A stretch of DNA of 26,095 bases, from IMG/VR virus record IMGVR_UViG_3300021068_000245, positions 1 to 26,095 of that record, one strand, 5' to 3'. The translations under genes were made by a program, and so were the position numbers. This DNA is from a virus. The notes beneath the pieces were generated by a model, which was not told the origin of the DNA, ran no database searches, and was given only the letters and a program-made list of their open reading frames with translations. Positions 24,331 through 26,095 of this stretch are shown piece after piece; position 1 is the stretch's first letter; each line of letters begins with the position of its first letter.

Positions 24331-25335
24331 TTATGAAGCTATAAATTTAATCCTTAATATTCCGTTTCCACCTCTCCATGCGTGATCTCTATATCCATCG
24401 CACGGTGTTGGTCCTTGTCCTGGTATTCCTCCTGGAAAGAAGTGAGTACATCCTTGGAAATCATAACAACCACAAGAGTCATTACCTGTCCAACAAGCAT
24501 TATAAGGTGAACCTTGAGTTGGTTGTCTTGTCATTAAATTAAGTGGTTCCATAACTCCCATAATTCCGCCTGAACCTGAGTGATAAACTTTTTCACTATC
24601 TTCATCTTGTGCGTACTGAACTTCTCCACCGCACTCTGAAACCATTCCAGGTGGAACTTTAATTACTGTAATATATCTACAGTTACAGTTTGGTTGACAT
24701 CCTCTAAAGTAATGACAACTAAATCCACCATAACAGTTTACATCTCCGCCATAAGCAAATGCACAATAATCTGCACCGTCATAACTGTTTCCACCATCAT
24801 CTCTATAATTACAAATTATTCCACAATAAGTGCTTCCACCTTGTGTATGACAATAATTTTGTGCTACAAAACAACAATACAATGCATTACCAGTAGAACA
24901 AATAGAACATCCTCCTTGTCCACCTTCAGAACAAATACATCCATCTGCGTCGTTGGCAAACCAACAAACTTGAGTTGGTTCTGAACGTCCTCTGTGACTT
25001 AAAGTATCTGAGTTACCGCATGATAAACCAATAACTGAACAAACAAAACAATCTGTCCAACTTGCACCAAAAGCCGCTAGTTGTTTTTTAGCATAACCGC
25101 CTGGGTTACCTGGTAATCCTCCACCGCAACAACACATTTCTGCACCTGATCCAGCCGCTCCCCACACTTCTAATTGTGCTGTACCGTTGGCAGGTGGTTT
25201 CCAACATATGTGACATTGGAAGTTTGTATAATCGTTGGCAGGATAAAAAGTATAAATTGTACCTTTTTCCAGGTTAGTTTCTCCAGCCGCTATCCCATCA
25301 TATTTTGTTTGCAATAATGTTGTTAATGATGCCAT
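24331..25335 (-). CDS. Glycine- and cysteine-rich probable tail adhesin, copy 2
   Basis: A 334-residue paralogue of the preceding protein with about 30 cysteines. It shares the start pattern (MASLTTLLQTKYDG, NLEKGTIYTFYPA), the glycine-rich core LEVWGAAGSGAEMCCCGGG, GNPGGYAKK, the EPTQVCW segment, the YCCF cluster, AFAYGGDVNC, DSCGCYDFQGC, and the C-terminal RDHAWRGGNGILRIKFIAS. Loops between the cysteines differ strongly from copy 1, for example an added GGNSYDGADYCAF region, while the Cys frame is largely kept. It follows copy 3 by 8 bases and precedes copy 1 by 15, so the three form one transcription unit. A weak TAGGAT ribosome-binding site is present. Confidence 0.72.
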   Translation of the reverse strand: MASLTTLLQTKYDGIAAGETNLEKGTIYTFYPANDYTNFQCHICWKPPANGTAQLEVWGAAGSGAEMCCCGGGLPGNPGGYAKKQLAAFGASWTDCFVCSVIGLSCGNSDTLSHRGRSEPTQVCWFANDADGCICSEGGQGGCSICSTGNALYCCFVAQNYCHTQGGSTYCGIICNYRDDGGNSYDGADYCAFAYGGDVNCYGGFSCHYFRGCQPNCNCRYITVIKVPPGMVSECGGEVQYAQDEDSEKVYHSGSGGIMGVMEPLNLMTRQPTQGSPYNACWTGNDSCGCYDFQGCTHFFPGGIPGQGPTPCDGYRDHAWRGGNGILRIKFIAS

Positions 25336-25343
25336 AATTTATC

Positions 25344-26095
25344 CTATGCTGTTATCCATTTAATTCTAACTCCACCATGGCCACCTCTGTTACCGTGATC
25401 TCTTACTCCATCACAAGGCATTGGTCCGTGACCTCCCATTCCTACTGGAACGTGTGGTATACATGGATCTGCTTCATAACAGTTACAAGCCTTACTTGCT
25501 CCCCAGCAAGTTGACCAAGGTATTCCACCAGTTGGAAATCTTCCAGCACCTAGTGCCGCTTCTAATTGGTGACCTCCGTTGCCTGACCATTCTGAAAATC
25601 CATTACCATTTTCTGTATTGTAAGTAATATATGCTCCGTCTTCACTAAACATTCCTGCTGGAGTTGGATTGTGCCAAGTAAATTGACAAGGACAACTTGG
25701 GTGACAGCCAAATGCTGATACACAAGAAGTTCTTCCTGGACACATTACATTTCCGCAATATGCCGAAGCTATATGTTTTCCATCACACATATTACATACA
25801 ATACCGCAGTGATCGTTTTCAGTTTTTGTAATACAAAAACCGTTTGCTTTATAACAACAATAAAATGATTCGTTTGTAGAACAATAAGAAACTCCACCTG
25901 CTCCACCTTGAGCACAAATACAAGTACATCCACCTGCTGTGCCATCTTTGGAAATATTCATGAAAGTTGGTTCAGAGCAACCTCTGTGACATAATGTATC
26001 TCCATTACCACATGATTGACCAGTACATCCGCAAACATAACCATTAGCCGCTAATGATATAGTTCTTTTGGCGTATGCCGCAGAATTACCTGGTA
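25344..26095 (-). CDS. Glycine- and cysteine-rich probable tail adhesin, copy 3 (5' end outside window)
   Basis: The frame stays open to the window end, so the start lies beyond 26095; about 250 C-terminal residues are visible. The first visible residues (PGNSAAYAKRTISLAANGYV) correspond to the position after the WGAGG core in copies 1 and 2. It keeps the shared Cys frame (CGNGDTLCHRGCSEPT, YCCYKANGFC, CGIVCNMCDG, ACNCYEADPC) and the RDHGNRGGHGGVRIKWITA end. A methionine at 25961 is internal and not the start. It shares with copy 1 a segment of the type FSEWSGN, absent from copy 2, so copies 1 and 3 look closer in that loop. Confidence 0.72.
   Translation of the reverse strand, partial: PGNSAAYAKRTISLAANGYVCGCTGQSCGNGDTLCHRGCSEPTFMNISKDGTAGGCTCICAQGGAGGVSYCSTNESFYCCYKANGFCITKTENDHCGIVCNMCDGKHIASAYCGNVMCPGRTSCVSAFGCHPSCPCQFTWHNPTPAGMFSEDGAYITYNTENGNGFSEWSGNGGHQLEAALGAGRFPTGGIPWSTCWGASKACNCYEADPCIPHVPVGMGGHGPMPCDGVRDHGNRGGHGGVRIKWITA

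Noticed and set aside
24694-24984. 96-codon Thr/Ile/Ser-rich frame on the plus strand
   Set aside because: Antisense to the second Cys-rich gene; the composition is the complement of its Gly/Cys codons.
25962-26095. Start of the third Cys-rich gene at the Met codon ending at 25961
   Set aside because: The frame continues upstream to the window end with residues homologous to copies 1 and 2, so this Met is internal.

Overview
The window is a densely packed stretch of an AT-rich (by eye, roughly one third GC) tailed-phage genome. The neck, tail-completion and tail-sheath proteins belong to T4-like myoviruses, in the form I associate with marine members (cyanophages and pelagiphages). No photosynthesis genes, integrase, tRNA or CRISPR array are visible, so the host cannot be named; a heterotrophic Gram-negative marine bacterium is my inference. 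Genes abut or overlap almost everywhere. The longest gene-free stretch is about 114 bases, so there is no gap above 300 bases to describe.

Layout, left to right. (1) 1-619 (-): start of the tail sheath gene (gp18-like). (2) 734-1631: a small Cys/His zinc-binding HNH-like protein (+) converging on and overlapping a deoxynucleoside monophosphate kinase gene (-). (3) 1676-5265: gp13-like neck protein (-), divergent from gp14-like neck protein, a 52-residue ORF and gp15-like tail completion protein (all +). (4) 5279-8740 (+): an overlapping auxiliary run of Nudix hydrolase, HldE (bifunctional heptose kinase/adenylyltransferase), 2OG-Fe(II) oxygenase, HldD (ADP-heptose epimerase) and a cupin. (5) 8741-18779 (-): a giant 2570-residue repetitive virion protein, a 618-residue tail fibre carrying an alpha/beta-hydrolase domain without its catalytic Ser and His, and a 140-residue probable virion protein. 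(6) 18846-22561 (-): two paralogous GT9 (heptosyltransferase-like) proteins flanking an O-carbamoyltransferase. (7) 22644-26095 (-): a 217-residue structural or assembly protein and three tandem glycine-rich, extremely cysteine-rich paralogues, the last cut by the window end.

How it may fit together: HldE and HldD would produce ADP-L-glycero-D-manno-heptose. The two GT9-like enzymes could transfer heptose and the carbamoyltransferase could cap it, giving a phage-directed heptosylation/carbamoylation route placed among adsorption-apparatus genes. Whether the acceptor is the virion or the host surface cannot be read from the sequence. The Cys/Gly-rich proteins, the giant protein and the pseudo-esterase fibre look like the adsorption apparatus. 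T4-type late-promoter boxes (NATAAATA) precede several structural genes. One host-type sigma70 promoter, in leaderless arrangement, precedes the nucleotide kinase gene.
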